Below, one piece after another: positions 50,351-60,283 of a stretch of 64,000 nucleotides of DNA. Numbering within the stretch: the stretch's first letter is position 1; each line of letters begins with the position of its first letter. The stretch is from Pseudonocardia kunmingensis. GTDB lineage: Bacteria; Actinomycetota; Actinomycetes; Mycobacteriales; Pseudonocardiaceae. The stretch covers positions 2,790,001-2,854,000 of the forward strand of contig NZ_VFPA01000001.1 in NCBI RefSeq assembly GCF_006716445.1. The letters are read 5' to 3'. Below the pieces are notes generated by a model. The model was not told where the DNA came from. It worked only from the letters and a program-made list of their open reading frames with translations, and searched no databases. A program made the translations under genes and the position numbers.

Positions 50351-50673
50351 TGGTCGTCCCCGGCGAGGTGCTCCCCGGCGAGGAGCCCGTGGCGCTGAAC
50401 CCGGGCCGCGAGCGCAGGACGCTCGTGGTCACCAACACCGCCGACCGCCCGGTGCAGGTCGGCTCGCACTACCACTTCGCCGCGGTGAACCCGGGGCTGG
50501 AGTTCGACCGCGCCGCGGCCTGGGGCCACCACCTCGACATCCCCGCCGGCACGTCGGTGCGGTTCGAGCCGGGCGTCGAGCGCGAGGTGGTGCTGGTGCC
50601 GCTGGCCGGCGTCCGCCGGGTGCCCGGCCTGCGTCCCGAGTACGCGGGCGCGCTGGACGAGCGGGGAATCTAG
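50350..50673 (+). CDS. ureB: Urease subunit beta
   Basis: A 107-residue structural subunit. It begins [20 protein letters not shown] and contains [40 protein letters not shown] and [18 protein letters not shown], all typical. It packs with UreA and UreC in the urease trimer. ATG at 50350 overlaps the ureA stop (TGATG); its TAG stop overlaps the ureC GTG. UreA and UreB are separate, as in most actinobacteria. Confidence 0.96.
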   Translation: MVVPGEVLPGEEPVALNPGRERRTLVVTNTADRPVQVGSHYHFAAVNPGLEFDRAAAWGHHLDIPAGTSVRFEPGVEREVVLVPLAGVRRVPGLRPEYAGALDERGI

Positions 50674-52388
50674 TGCCCCCCATCGAGCGCGGCCGCTACG
50701 TCGACCTGTTCGGCCCCACCGTCGGCGACCGGATCCGGCTGGCCGACACGAACCTGCTGATCGAGGTCACCGAGGACCGCAGCCGCGGCCCGGCGTCCGG
50801 CGACGAGGTGCTGTTCGGCGGCGGCAAGGTGATCCGCGAGTCGATGGGCCAGTCCACCCGCACCAGCGCCGAGGGCGCCCCGGACCTGGTGATCACCGGC
50901 GCCGTGGTGCTCGACCACTGGGGCGTGGTGAAGGCCGACGTCGGCGTCCGCGACGGGCGGATCGTCGGCATCGGCAAGGCCGGCAACCCGGACACGATGG
51001 ACGGCGTCGACGACGCGCTGGTGATCGGCCCGTCCACCGAGGTGATCGCCGGGAACGGGCGGATCCTCACCGCGGGCGGCATCGACTGCCACGTCCACTT
51101 CATCACCCCGGGCCTGATCGACACCGCGCTCGCGGCCGGGCTCACCACTCTCGCCGGCGGCGGCACCGGCCCGGCCGAGGGCACCAAGGCCACCACCGTC
51201 ACCCCCGGCCCGCGCGCGATCGGCCGGATGCTGCAGGCCCTCGACCACCAGCCGGTGAACATCCTGCTGATGGGCAAGGGCAACACCACCAGCGCCGACG
51301 CGCTGTGGGAGCAGCTGCGGGCCGGGGCGGGCGGGTTCAAGCTGCACGAGGACTGGGGCACCACCCCGGCCGCGATCGACGCCTGCCTGCGGGTGGCCGA
51401 CGCGTCCGGGGTGCAGGTGGCGATCCACACCGACACGCTCAACGAGGCCGGCTTCCTGGAGTCGACGCTCGCCGCGATCGGCGGCCGCTCGATCAACGCC
51501 TTCCACACCGAGGGCGCGGGCGGCGGGCACGCCCCGGACATCATCGAGGTGGTCGCGCAGGCCCATGTGCTGCCCTCGTCCACCAACCCGACGCGCCCGC
51601 ACACCGTCAACACCATCGACGAGCACCTCGACATGCTGATGGTCTGCCACCACCTCAACCCCGGGGTGCCGGAGGACCTGGCGTTCGCGGAGAGCCGCAT
51701 CCGGCCGACGACGATCGCGGCCGAGGACGTGCTGCACGACATGGGCGCGATCTCGATGATCAGCTCCGACTCACAGGCCATGGGCCGGATCGGCGAGGTG
51801 ATCGTCCGGACCTGGCAGACCGCGCACGTCATGAAGGCCGCCCGCGGCGCGCTGGCCGGCGACGGCCGCGCCGACAACCTGCGGGCGCGGCGCTACGTCG
51901 CGAAGTACACGATCAACCCGGCGATCGCGCACGGCATGGCGCACGAGATCGGCTCGGTCGAGGTGGGCAAGCTCGCCGACCTCGTGCTGTGGGAGCCGAA
52001 GTTCTTCGGCGTGCGCCCGGAGCTGGTGGTCAAGGGCGGGTTCATCGCGTGGGCGCAGATGGGCGACGCAGGAGCCTCGATCCCCACCCCGCAGCCGGTG
52101 CTGCCGCGCCCGATGTTCGGGGCCGCACCGCTGGTCGCGGCGCTGACGAGCCGGAACTTCGTGGCGGCCGCCGCGCTCGACGTCGGCCTGGACCACCTGC
52201 GGCTGACCAAGCCGGCACTCGCGGTCGCCGACACCCGCTCGGTGGGCAAGGCGGACATGGTCGCCAACGACGCGACGCCGGACGTCCGGGTGGACCCCGA
52301 CTCGTTCGCCGTGCGCATCGACGGCGAGCTGGTCGAGCCGGCGCCCGTCGGCGAACTGCCGATGGCGCAGCGGTACTTCCTCTTCTGA
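50673..52388 (+). CDS. ureC: Urease subunit alpha (catalytic)
   Basis: A 571-residue nickel amidohydrolase that splits urea into ammonia and carbamate. Nickel ligands and active-site residues are visible: His140 and His142 ([13 protein letters not shown]), carbamylated Lys223 ([10 protein letters not shown]), His252 ([12 protein letters not shown]), the flap CHHL near 325-328 ([13 protein letters not shown]) with the catalytic His, and [13 protein letters not shown] with the last Asp. The length is normal. GTG at 50673 overlaps the ureB stop. The stop shares a base with the ureF ATG. Confidence 0.97.
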   Translation: MPPIERGRYVDLFGPTVGDRIRLADTNLLIEVTEDRSRGPASGDEVLFGGGKVIRESMGQSTRTSAEGAPDLVITGAVVLDHWGVVKADVGVRDGRIVGIGKAGNPDTMDGVDDALVIGPSTEVIAGNGRILTAGGIDCHVHFITPGLIDTALAAGLTTLAGGGTGPAEGTKATTVTPGPRAIGRMLQALDHQPVNILLMGKGNTTSADALWEQLRAGAGGFKLHEDWGTTPAAIDACLRVADASGVQVAIHTDTLNEAGFLESTLAAIGGRSINAFHTEGAGGGHAPDIIEVVAQAHVLPSSTNPTRPHTVNTIDEHLDMLMVCHHLNPGVPEDLAFAESRIRPTTIAAEDVLHDMGAISMISSDSQAMGRIGEVIVRTWQTAHVMKAARGALAGDGRADNLRARRYVAKYTINPAIAHGMAHEIGSVEVGKLADLVLWEPKFFGVRPELVVKGGFIAWAQMGDAGASIPTPQPVLPRPMFGAAPLVAALTSRNFVAAAALDVGLDHLRLTKPALAVADTRSVGKADMVANDATPDVRVDPDSFAVRIDGELVEPAPVGELPMAQRYFLF

Positions 52389-53053
52389 TGCCGAGCCTGG
52401 CCGCGACCACCCTCACCGACGCCCGGTTCCCCGGCGGCGGGCACGTGCATTCCGGCGGGTTGGAGGAGGCGGTCGCGCGCGGGCTGGTCACGAGCGCGGC
52501 CGACCTGGCGCCGTTCCTGCACGGGCGGCTGCGGACCGCCGGGCTGGTGGCGGCCGCCTTCGCCGCGGCGGCGGTCGACCCCGCGGCGCCGTTCCCCCTC
52601 CTCGACGCCGAGCTCGACGCCCGCACGCCTGCCGCGGCGCAGCGCGAGGCGTCGCGCACCCAGGGGCGGGCGGTCCTGCGCGCGGCCCGGGTGGCGTGGC
52701 CGTCGCCCGTGCTGGACGCGCTGGTGGCGGCGCACCCCCGGCCGCACCACCCGCTGCTGGTCGGGGCGGTGATCGGGATCGACGGCGGGACCCGCGCCGC
52801 GGCGGCGCACTGCGCGGCCTACCTCGCGGTGAGCGGACCGGCATCGGCGGCGGTGCGGCTGCTCGGGCTGGACCCGTTCGCCGTCAACGCAGCAGTGGTC
52901 GCGCTGCGGCCGGTCCTCGACGCCGTCGTCGCCGAGGCCGCCGTCCCGCGCCCGCCCGAGGAGCTACCGGCGCCCGGCGCGCCGGTCCTCGACCTCATGG
53001 CCGAGAACCACGTCCACCACCACCGGGAGCAGGTGCGTCTCTTTGTCAGCTAG
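52388..53053 (+). CDS. ureF: Urease accessory protein UreF
   Basis: A 221-residue all-helical chaperone that joins UreD and UreG for nickel insertion. It has the N-terminal [20 protein letters not shown] (usually SFPxGGFxHSxGLE) and the late [17 protein letters not shown] ending. Sequence is alanine-rich and diverged, as usual for actinobacterial UreF. It begins at the ATG overlapping the ureC stop and overlaps ureG by 11 bases. Confidence 0.9.
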   Translation: MPSLAATTLTDARFPGGGHVHSGGLEEAVARGLVTSAADLAPFLHGRLRTAGLVAAAFAAAAVDPAAPFPLLDAELDARTPAAAQREASRTQGRAVLRAARVAWPSPVLDALVAAHPRPHHPLLVGAVIGIDGGTRAAAAHCAAYLAVSGPASAAVRLLGLDPFAVNAAVVALRPVLDAVVAEAAVPRPPEELPAPGAPVLDLMAENHVHHHREQVRLFVS

Positions 53054-53750
53054 CCACGGTCACGGCCACGGCCACCTCGTCACCTTCGACCCCACCGAGT
53101 CGGAGCCGGACCGGCACGCCGCCACCGAGCCGCGCGGCCGGGCCGTGCGGATCGGGATCGGCGGGCCGGTCGGCAGCGGCAAGACCGCGCTGGTCGCGGC
53201 GCTGACACGCGCGCTGGGCGCGCGGCTGCGCCTGGCCGTGGTGACCAACGACATCTACACCACCGAGGACGCCGACTTCCTGCGCCGCAACGCGGTGCTC
53301 GCACCCGAGCGGATCGAGGCCGTGCAGACCGGCTGCTGCCCGCACACCGCGATCCGCGACGACATCACCGCGAACCTGGACGCCGTCGAGCTGCTGGAGG
53401 AACGCTTCGGCGACCTCGACCTGGTGCTCGTGGAGAGCGGCGGCGACAACCTGACGGCCGTGTTCAGCCGTGGGCTGGTGGACCGGCAGATCTTCGTCGT
53501 GGACGTCGCCGGCGGGGACAAGGTGCCCCGCAAGGGCGGTCCCGGCGTCACCACCGCCGACCTGCTCGTGATCAACAAGGTCGACCTCGCCCCGCTCGTC
53601 GGCGCCGACCTGGACGTCATGACCTCCGACGCCCACCGGATGCGCGGTGAGCTGCCGGTGATCGCCCAGTCGCTGGTGGCCGACCCGGCCGCGACCGACG
53701 TGGCGGACTGGGTGCTCGCCCAGGTCGCGGCCGTCCGCACCCGGGTCTGA
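53043..53750 (+). CDS. ureG: Urease accessory GTPase UreG
   Basis: A 235-residue SIMIBI-class GTPase. After a His-rich N-terminus ([15 protein letters not shown], able to bind nickel) come the P-loop [20 protein letters not shown] (38-57), [15 protein letters not shown], the nickel-binding CPH motif ([13 protein letters not shown]) and the guanine-specificity VINKVDLAP. The start is a TTG inside ureF. With no ureE in the cluster, the His-rich stretch may serve as nickel store. It drives GTP-dependent nickel loading together with UreDF. Confidence 0.95.
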   Translation: MSASHGHGHGHLVTFDPTESEPDRHAATEPRGRAVRIGIGGPVGSGKTALVAALTRALGARLRLAVVTNDIYTTEDADFLRRNAVLAPERIEAVQTGCCPHTAIRDDITANLDAVELLEERFGDLDLVLVESGGDNLTAVFSRGLVDRQIFVVDVAGGDKVPRKGGPGVTTADLLVINKVDLAPLVGADLDVMTSDAHRMRGELPVIAQSLVADPAATDVADWVLAQVAAVRTRV

Positions 53751-53754
53751 CCCC

Positions 53755-54516
53755 GTGCGGGCGCGAGCGCGGGCGGTCGTCGAGCGCGGCCGGGACGGGC
53801 GCAGCGCGGTGCGGGAGCTGCGGTCGCAGGCGCCGCTCACGCTGCTGCCCCAGCGCGGCGCGGCCGCCGCCCGGTCGCCGGTCGCCACGATCCACATGGT
53901 CGGCTCGGCCACCACCCCGCTGGGTGGCGACGACGTCCGGCTGGACGTCGAGGTGGGACCGGGGGCGGAGGTCGTGCTGACCGGGGTCGCCGCCGCCGTC
54001 GCGCTGCCCGGCCGCGGGGCGAGCCGGCTGGTCGTCCGGCTGCAGGTGGCCGACGGCGCCGGCGTGCAGTACCTGCCCGAGCCGACCGTCGTCACCCGCC
54101 GCGCCGACCACCGCGGCGAACTGCACGTCGACCTCGGCGCCGGAGCCCGGCTGCGCTGCCGGGAGGTGCTGGTGGCCGGGCGCAGCGGCGAGCCGTCCGG
54201 CCGCTACCGCGGGCTCGTCCGCGTGCAGGACCGGTCACGCCCGCTGCTCGCGCAGGAGCAGGAGCTGGGTGACCTCGCGCTGCAGGCCTCGTCCGCGCAC
54301 CTGGCCGGGCGGCGGGTCCTGGGCACCGAGGTGCTCGTCTGGGGCGCGGACCCGGCCGCTGCCGTGGCCGGGCCGTGGTGGTCGCTCAGCCCGCTGCCCG
54401 GGCGGGGGTCGCTGGCCACCGCCGTCGGGAGCGACGCCGTCGCCGCCCAGCGCGCGCTCGCCGACGCCGTGGCCGCGCATCCCGGCTGGTCCGGTGAACG
54501 GATCACCGGAGCGTGA
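53755..54516 (+). CDS. ureD: Urease accessory protein UreD
   Basis: A 253-residue scaffold for urease activation. Family features are weak but present: LRSQAPLTLLPQRGAAA at the N-terminus, the strand-rich core with GGDDVRLDVEVGPGAEVVLT, and YLPEPTVVTRRADHRGEL. UreD recruits UreFG to apo-urease. It starts at GTG 53755, four bases after the ureG stop, and is last in the ureABCFGD operon, the same order as in M. tuberculosis. It ends 10 bases before the convergent acyltransferase gene. Confidence 0.87.
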   Translation: MRARARAVVERGRDGRSAVRELRSQAPLTLLPQRGAAAARSPVATIHMVGSATTPLGGDDVRLDVEVGPGAEVVLTGVAAAVALPGRGASRLVVRLQVADGAGVQYLPEPTVVTRRADHRGELHVDLGAGARLRCREVLVAGRSGEPSGRYRGLVRVQDRSRPLLAQEQELGDLALQASSAHLAGRRVLGTEVLVWGADPAAAVAGPWWSLSPLPGRGSLATAVGSDAVAAQRALADAVAAHPGWSGERITGA

Positions 54517-54525
54517 CCGACGCCG

Positions 54526-55188
54526 TCAGGCCGCCGGGCGCTCGTGGTAGGTGTCGACGTACTCCTGGTGCGACAGGCGCGCGATCGCGTCCATCACCTC
54601 GTCGGTGACGGCGCGGCGGATCGCGCTCGACCCCTCCAGGCCGTCGTAGCGGGAGAAGTCCAGCGGCGTCCCGAACCGGACGACGACCCGGCGCGGCCGC
54701 GGGATCCGGACGCCGACCGGCTGCACGCGCTCGGTGCCGATCAGGCCGACCGGCACGACCGGGGCGCCCGTGCTCAGCGCCAGGCTCGCGACGCCGGTGT
54801 GACCGCGGTGCAGGCACCCGTCCAGCGACCGCGTGCCCTCCGGGTAGATGGCGAACGCGCCGCCGCCGTCGAGCACGCGCCGCGCGGCTGCCAAGGCCGC
54901 CAGCCCGGCCTTGGCGTTCGCCCGGTCGACCGGCACGTACCCCAGTGCCGACAGGAACGACGCGAGCGCCCGCCCGCGCAGTCCTCTGCCGACGAAGTAC
55001 TCCTCCTTGCCGAGGAACGACACCGGTCGACCGGTCGTCAACGCGATCACCGCGGTGTCGACGGCGGCGCGGTGGTTGGCCGCCAGGATGACGGGGCCCT
55101 CACGGGGCACCCACTCCGCGCCGTGCACCACCGGTCGGTAGATCAGGCGGGCGAGCGGGGCGAGCAGCCAGCGCACGAGCAGATCCAC
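54526..55188 (-). CDS. 1-acyl-glycerol-3-phosphate acyltransferase (PlsC family)
   Basis: A 220-residue membrane-associated acyltransferase of phospholipid synthesis. The catalytic motif appears as NHRAAVDTAV, where the usual NHxSxxD has Ala before Val-Asp; the second motif is GGAFAIYPEGTRSLDG. An N-terminal hydrophobic helix (LLVRWLLAPLARLIYRPVV) anchors it. It could equally acylate other lysophospholipids or glycolipids. It starts at a GTG at 55188 and ends next to ureD, convergently. Confidence 0.88.
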   Translation of the reverse strand: MDLLVRWLLAPLARLIYRPVVHGAEWVPREGPVILAANHRAAVDTAVIALTTGRPVSFLGKEEYFVGRGLRGRALASFLSALGYVPVDRANAKAGLAALAAARRVLDGGGAFAIYPEGTRSLDGCLHRGHTGVASLALSTGAPVVPVGLIGTERVQPVGVRIPRPRRVVVRFGTPLDFSRYDGLEGSSAIRRAVTDEVMDAIARLSHQEYVDTYHERPAA

Positions 55189-55267
55189 GGGCGGGGAACG
55201 GCGGTCGGGCCCGTACGGTTCCCGAGCGGCGCCACGACCACCCGGACGGCGGCACGGTGCGGCTCCG

Positions 55268-56380
55268 TCAGGAGTTCGCGTCTCCCCCGCCGTCGGGCGC
55301 GTCGCGCATGGCGCCGAGCGCCTCGCCCCGCGTCAGCCCGGTGGCCTGCAGCAGGTCCAGCACGATGGAACGCAGCTGCGCCATGATCACGACCTCGGAC
55401 GGGCCCGGGCTCCAGGTCGCGTGCAGCCGCCGCGCGTGGCGGACGACGTCGAGCAGCGGTTCGCGCGCCCGCTCCCGGTCGCCGTCCCGGCCGAGCTGGT
55501 CGGTGAGCACCTTGACGGCGGTGGACAGCTCCGCCAGGACGTCGGCGAGCTCGACGGCCGCCGGTTCGTCGTCGCCGAGTGCGGTGTACGCGCGCCGGAC
55601 GAGCACGCGGGCGTTGCGCATGGCGTAGTCCGAACGCTCGGCCAGCTCCGCGAACTTGCCCAGCACGCGTCGCCGCCGTCGCAGCAGCGGCGAGACGCGG
55701 GTGACCTCGTGCCCCCCGCGCAGGGCGCCGCGCAGCTCGTCGATCAGCGGCTGGCTGGCGCGGGCCCGGTTCAACGCCGCCGCCGCGGCCTCGGGGTCGC
55801 GGTCGCGCAGCGCGTCGCCGGTGCGGGCGAGGACGTTCGACAGCTCGTCGAGCAGGGCACGCGCCTCCCGGCGGACCGGCCCGACGGGGTCCGAGGGCAG
55901 CACGGCGGCCACGAGCAGCCCGACGGTGCCGCCGATCAGCGCGTCGACGCAGCGGTCGAGGCCGCCGACGTCACCCGGTGGCAGCAGCGTCGCCACCAGC
56001 ACCGCCGACGCGCCCGCCTGGGCCACGAGCAGGGTGGCCCCGTCGGCGAACACGGCCGTGGCCATCGCGAGCGCGACGACGAGCGTGATCTGCCACGGTC
56101 CGCTGCCGATCAGCGAGATCAGGATGTCCCCGACGAGCACGCCGAGGGCCACCCCGACCACCAGTTCCGCGGCCCGCCGCAACCGGCTGCCGAGCGACAC
56201 CCCGAGGCAGATCACCGCGGCGATCGGCGCGAAGAACGGGCGCGCGTGGCCGACGAGGTCGCTCGCCACGAACCACGAGACGCCGGCCGCGACCGCGCAC
56301 TGCCCGATCGGCAGCGCCGAGAGCTGCAGGCGCCGCGTCCCGTCGGCGAGCCGGGCGCGCATCCGCGTGGCCGCGGACAC
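55268..56380 (-). CDS. FUSC-family (aromatic acid exporter-like) membrane protein
   Basis: A 370-residue membrane protein. The N-terminal half has about six membrane helices (AVAAGVSWFVASDLVGHARP, AELVVGVALGVLVGDILISL, TLVVALAMATAVFADGATLL) typical of the FUSC/YhfK-type exporters. The C-terminal half is a long cytoplasmic helical bundle with many charged residues. Substrates of relatives include fusaric and aromatic acids; here unknown. It starts three bases after the stop of the DUF3151 gene, suggesting co-transcription. Confidence 0.8.
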   Translation of the reverse strand: MSAATRMRARLADGTRRLQLSALPIGQCAVAAGVSWFVASDLVGHARPFFAPIAAVICLGVSLGSRLRRAAELVVGVALGVLVGDILISLIGSGPWQITLVVALAMATAVFADGATLLVAQAGASAVLVATLLPPGDVGGLDRCVDALIGGTVGLLVAAVLPSDPVGPVRREARALLDELSNVLARTGDALRDRDPEAAAAALNRARASQPLIDELRGALRGGHEVTRVSPLLRRRRRVLGKFAELAERSDYAMRNARVLVRRAYTALGDDEPAAVELADVLAELSTAVKVLTDQLGRDGDRERAREPLLDVVRHARRLHATWSPGPSEVVIMAQLRSIVLDLLQATGLTRGEALGAMRDAPDGGGDANS

Positions 56381-56383
56381 GGG

Positions 56384-56797
56384 TCAGCTCAGGCCGAGAG
56401 CGGCCGGGGCGGCCGGGTCCGAGTCGGCGAGGAAGACGCGGCAGCGCTCCGCCTCGTCGGCCTCGCCGATCGCCGCCGCTGCCCGGTGCAGGGCCGCGAG
56501 CGCCCGCAGGAAGCCCTGGTTGGGCTCGTGGGACCACGGCACGGGGCCGAAGCCCTTCCAGCCCGACCGGCGCAGCCGGTCGAGCCCGCGGTGGTAGCCG
56601 GTGCGCGCGTAGGCGTAGGCGGTGATCGTGCGCCCCTCGTCGAGCGCGCCCTCCGCGAGCACCGCCCACGCGAGGCTGGACGCCGGGTGCGCCGCCGCGA
56701 CCTCGGCCGGGTCCTCGCCCCGGTCGAGGGCGGCGGCCGCCGGGTCGACGGGCAGCAGTGTCGGCTCCGGCCCGAGCAGGTTGCCCTCAAGACTCAT
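56384..56797 (-). CDS. DUF3151-family protein
   Basis: A 137-residue cytoplasmic protein of the actinobacterial DUF3151 family, of unknown function. Typical features: the opening NLLGPEPTLLP, an all-helical middle (SSLAWAVLAEGALDEGRTIT and YAYARTGYHRGLDRLRRSGW) and KGFGPVPWSHEPNQGFLRAL. It lies just downstream of fba in the same orientation, and M. tuberculosis has its homologue Rv0360c close to fba as well. The 3-bp gap to the FUSC gene suggests an operon. Confidence 0.85.
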   Translation of the reverse strand: MSLEGNLLGPEPTLLPVDPAAAALDRGEDPAEVAAAHPASSLAWAVLAEGALDEGRTITAYAYARTGYHRGLDRLRRSGWKGFGPVPWSHEPNQGFLRALAALHRAAAAIGEADEAERCRVFLADSDPAAPAALGLS

Positions 56798-56873
56798 GCG
56801 GTCATCCTGCCGCTCCGCCGCCCGTCAGTGGAAACGAGGGCCCTGGCACCCGTTCCCACTCACGACGGGAGCG

Positions 56874-57905
<1,032 letters not shown>

Positions 57906-58000
57906 GGCTGGCCCTCCTCGACGTCCGCAGCTTTCCGAGCGCAGTATCGCGCACCACCCGCGCGGCGTCGCCCGTGGCGGAGCCGATCGACGCGAAGCAC

Positions 58001-58006
58001 TAGGCT
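58001..58006 (+). promoter_or_regulatory. Candidate -10 box of a leaderless transcript (sigma factor gene)
   Basis: TAGGCT ends seven bases before the GTG at 58014; no ribosome binding site. Confidence 0.5.
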
Positions 58007-58013
58007 CGTAGGG

Positions 58014-58592
58014 GTGCTGGGTGGCGGCGGGGGTAACGCCGTCGAGGCGACGCTCTCTCGGCTGAGGCGCCTCGACGCGCAGCCCACGCCTGCGCCCGCG
58101 CCGGGCGCCCCTCTCACGCTCTCGGACCTCTACCGCGACCACCGGATGCGCATGGTCCGCCTCGCCGTCCTGCTGGTCGACGACCCGAGCACCGCCGAGG
58201 ACGTCGTGCAGGAGGCGTTCACCGGGCTGCACCGGCACTGGTCGGGCCTGCGCGACGAGGCCGCCGCAGTGGGCTACCTGCGCACCGCGGTCGTCAACGG
58301 CTCGCGCTCGGTCCTGCGGCGCAGGCGCACCGCCCGCGACTACGTGCCTCCCCACCAGGTGAACGCCCGGTCCGCCGAGTCGCTGGCGATGCTCTCCACC
58401 GAGCACCAGGCCGTGGTCGACGCCCTGGCCACGCTGCCGCCGCGCCAGCGCGAGGTGCTCGTGCTGCGCTACTACGGCGGGCTCTCCGAGGCCGAGATCG
58501 CCGAGGCCACCGGCATCAGCAGGGGCACCGTGAAGTCCACGGCGAGCCGCGCGCTCGACGCGGTCGCACGGGTGATGGGTTCGCGCGCGTGA
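58014..58592 (+). CDS. ECF-type RNA polymerase sigma factor
   Basis: A 192-residue sigma-70 family protein with only regions 2 and 4. Region 2 holds LSDLYRDHRMRMVRLAVLLV and DPSTAEDVVQEAFTGLHRHW; region 4 holds LPPRQREVLVLRYYGGLSEA and IAEATGISRGTVKSTASRAL. The 30-residue N-terminus is Pro/Ala-rich. No anti-sigma factor of the zinc type follows; the next gene encodes a tiny membrane protein that could be a partner. Promoters it recognises are unknown. The start GTG has a leaderless-type -10 in front. Confidence 0.9.
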   Translation: MLGGGGGNAVEATLSRLRRLDAQPTPAPAPGAPLTLSDLYRDHRMRMVRLAVLLVDDPSTAEDVVQEAFTGLHRHWSGLRDEAAAVGYLRTAVVNGSRSVLRRRRTARDYVPPHQVNARSAESLAMLSTEHQAVVDALATLPPRQREVLVLRYYGGLSEAEIAEATGISRGTVKSTASRALDAVARVMGSRA

Positions 58593-58608
58593 CGCCGCGT
58601 GCGGCACC

Positions 58609-58857
58609 ATGACGTCCGTGACCGCGAGCGACGAGTCGGAGCGCCGGGTCGCGGAGGCGCTCAGCGCCCGGGCCTCGGGCGCGCCACGAGGCACCCCGCG
58701 GCCTGCGCCGTCGGGTCGGGCGCGGTCGGGCCGGGCGCCGTCGGGCACCAGCCTGACCACCGCCCTGCTGATCGCCCTGCTCGCGGGCGCCGTCCTGGGC
58801 AGCGCGCTGGCGCTGATCTCGCTGCTCGCCCCGGGGGTCCTGCCGCCGCTCGGGTGA
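58609..58857 (+). CDS. Small membrane protein after the sigma gene
   Basis: An 82-residue protein. A disordered, Ser/Arg/Pro-rich N-terminal half (ERRVAEALSARASGAPRGTP) is followed by one long hydrophobic helix (LTTALLIALLAGAVLGSALA then LISLLAPGVLPPLG). It starts 16 bases after the sigma factor stop and is probably co-transcribed. It lacks anti-sigma motifs, so a regulatory role is only possible, not shown. Confidence 0.6.
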   Translation: MTSVTASDESERRVAEALSARASGAPRGTPRPAPSGRARSGRAPSGTSLTTALLIALLAGAVLGSALALISLLAPGVLPPLG

Positions 58858-58871
58858 ACGCCACCGCCCGG

Positions 58872-58877
58872 TACGGT
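58872..58877 (+). promoter_or_regulatory. Candidate -10 box of a leaderless transcript (first dedA-like gene)
   Basis: TACGGT ends eight bases before the GTG at 58886, with C-rich sequence in between and no ribosome site. Confidence 0.5.
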
Positions 58878-58885
58878 CTCCCCCC

Positions 58886-59521
58886 GTGACGACGCTCGCT
58901 CTCGGTCCGGAGTGGCTGCAGCCCGACTCGATCATCTCGTGGCTCGGCCCGTGGGCCCTCGTCGGGCTCGCCCTGATCGTGTTCGCCGAGTGCGGCCTGC
59001 TGCTGGGCTTCTTCCTGCCGGGTGACTCGCTGCTGTTCACCGCGGGCCTGTTCGTCGCGCAGGGCGCGATCGACACGCCGCTCTGGCTGGTCTGCGCGAT
59101 CCTCGTGGCCGCGGCGTTCGTCGGCAACGCCACCGGCTACTGGATGGGGCGCGCGGCAGGACCCGCGATCTTCGACAAGCCGCAGAGCCGGCTGTTCAAG
59201 CCCGAGCACGTCGTCAAGACGCAGGGCTTCTTCGACAGGTACGGCAACCGGGCCATCGTGCTCGCGCGGTTCGTGCCGATCGTGCGGACCTTCATCACGG
59301 TCATGGCGGGTGTCGGGCGGATGGAGGCGCGCCGCTACTTCACCTACTCCCTGCTGGGCGGCGTCGCGTGGGCGGCCGGCGTCACCGTGCTCGGGTTCTG
59401 GCTCGGCCAGTTCGCCTTCGTGCGGGAGAACATCGAGATGATGCTGATCCTCATCGTCGCGGTGTCGCTGCTGCCGATCGTCGTCGAGCTGGTGCGCGCG
59501 CGTCGGGCGCAGGCGACGTAG
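58886..59521 (+). CDS. DedA-family membrane protein (first)
   Basis: A 211-residue DedA/SNARE-associated family protein with about five membrane helices and two re-entrant parts. Family motifs are CGLLLGFFLPGDSLLFTAGL, GNATGYWMGRAAGP, FDRYGNRAIVLARFVPIVRT (with the essential Arg) and AGVGRMEARRYFTYSLLGGVAW. DedA proteins are implicated in flipping undecaprenyl phosphate and phospholipids and in envelope homeostasis. It is close to the mycobacterial DedA protein Rv0364 in position relative to fba. Confidence 0.9.
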   Translation: MTTLALGPEWLQPDSIISWLGPWALVGLALIVFAECGLLLGFFLPGDSLLFTAGLFVAQGAIDTPLWLVCAILVAAAFVGNATGYWMGRAAGPAIFDKPQSRLFKPEHVVKTQGFFDRYGNRAIVLARFVPIVRTFITVMAGVGRMEARRYFTYSLLGGVAWAAGVTVLGFWLGQFAFVRENIEMMLILIVAVSLLPIVVELVRARRAQAT

Positions 59522-59558
59522 CCCCGATCGGCCCAGCGGCCGGGGTGGGTCGAGCGCC

Positions 59559-59564
59559 TACCCT
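59559..59564 (+). promoter_or_regulatory. Candidate -10 box of a leaderless transcript (second dedA-like gene)
   Basis: TACCCT ends eight bases before the GTG at 59573. Confidence 0.5.
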
Positions 59565-59572
59565 GGAGCCCC

Positions 59573-60265
59573 GTGACCATCGCCGCCGCACAGCAGCTCG
59601 CCCTCGCCGGGCCGCTGGAGGCCGCCGGGCCGATCACGGTGTGGGCCGTCGTGCTCACCTTCGTGTTCCTCGAGTGCGCCTTCATCGTCGGGATGTTCCT
59701 GCCGGGCGACTCGCTGCTGCTCGCGGCCGGCGTCGTGCTCGCCCACGGCGCGCACGAGGGCAGCGCGTGGGCGCTCGGGTTCGTGGCGGCCGCCGTCGCC
59801 GTCGCGGGCAACCAGGTCGGCTACCTCGTCGGCCGGTACGCCGGCACCCGCATGCTGGCCCGCCGGGAGGGGCGCATCCTCAACCGCGCCAACCTGGAGC
59901 GGGCGGCGGCGTTCTTCGACCGCTGGGGGTTCTGGGCGATCGTCGTGGCCCGCTGGCTGCCCTGGGTGCGCACCCTCGCGCCGATGATCGCCGGCGCGGC
60001 CCGGATGGACAACCGCCGCTACATCGTGGCCAACGCCGTCGGCGCGGTGATCTGGGTGCCCACGTTGATCATGCTGGGCTACTACGGCGCAGGCCTGCTC
60101 GACACGCTGCCGTGGCTCAAGGAGGTGGCGACGATCCTCGCCGTCGGGTTCTTCGTCGTCGGCAGCGGCTACGGCCTCTACCGGTACGTCCAGGACGTGC
60201 GCAAGCCCGTGGACGAGACGGCGCCGCACCCCGAGGACAGCCCCGACCTCCGCGACGCGGCCTGA
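59573..60265 (+). CDS. DedA-family membrane protein (second)
   Basis: A 230-residue paralogue of the preceding protein. Motifs: CAFIVGMFLPGDSLLLAAGV, GNQVGYLVGRYAGTRMLARR, FDRWGFWAIVVARWLPWVRT and AGAARMDNRRYIVANAVGAV. It has its own leaderless-type -10, so each DedA gene may be expressed separately although they lie only 51 bp apart. The C-terminal tail is charged and acidic (DETAPHPEDSPDLRDAA). It ends 18 bases before the convergent GH76-like gene. Confidence 0.9.
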   Translation: MTIAAAQQLALAGPLEAAGPITVWAVVLTFVFLECAFIVGMFLPGDSLLLAAGVVLAHGAHEGSAWALGFVAAAVAVAGNQVGYLVGRYAGTRMLARREGRILNRANLERAAAFFDRWGFWAIVVARWLPWVRTLAPMIAGAARMDNRRYIVANAVGAVIWVPTLIMLGYYGAGLLDTLPWLKEVATILAVGFFVVGSGYGLYRYVQDVRKPVDETAPHPEDSPDLRDAA

Positions 60266-60283
60266 CGCACCCGCTCGGCGGGC

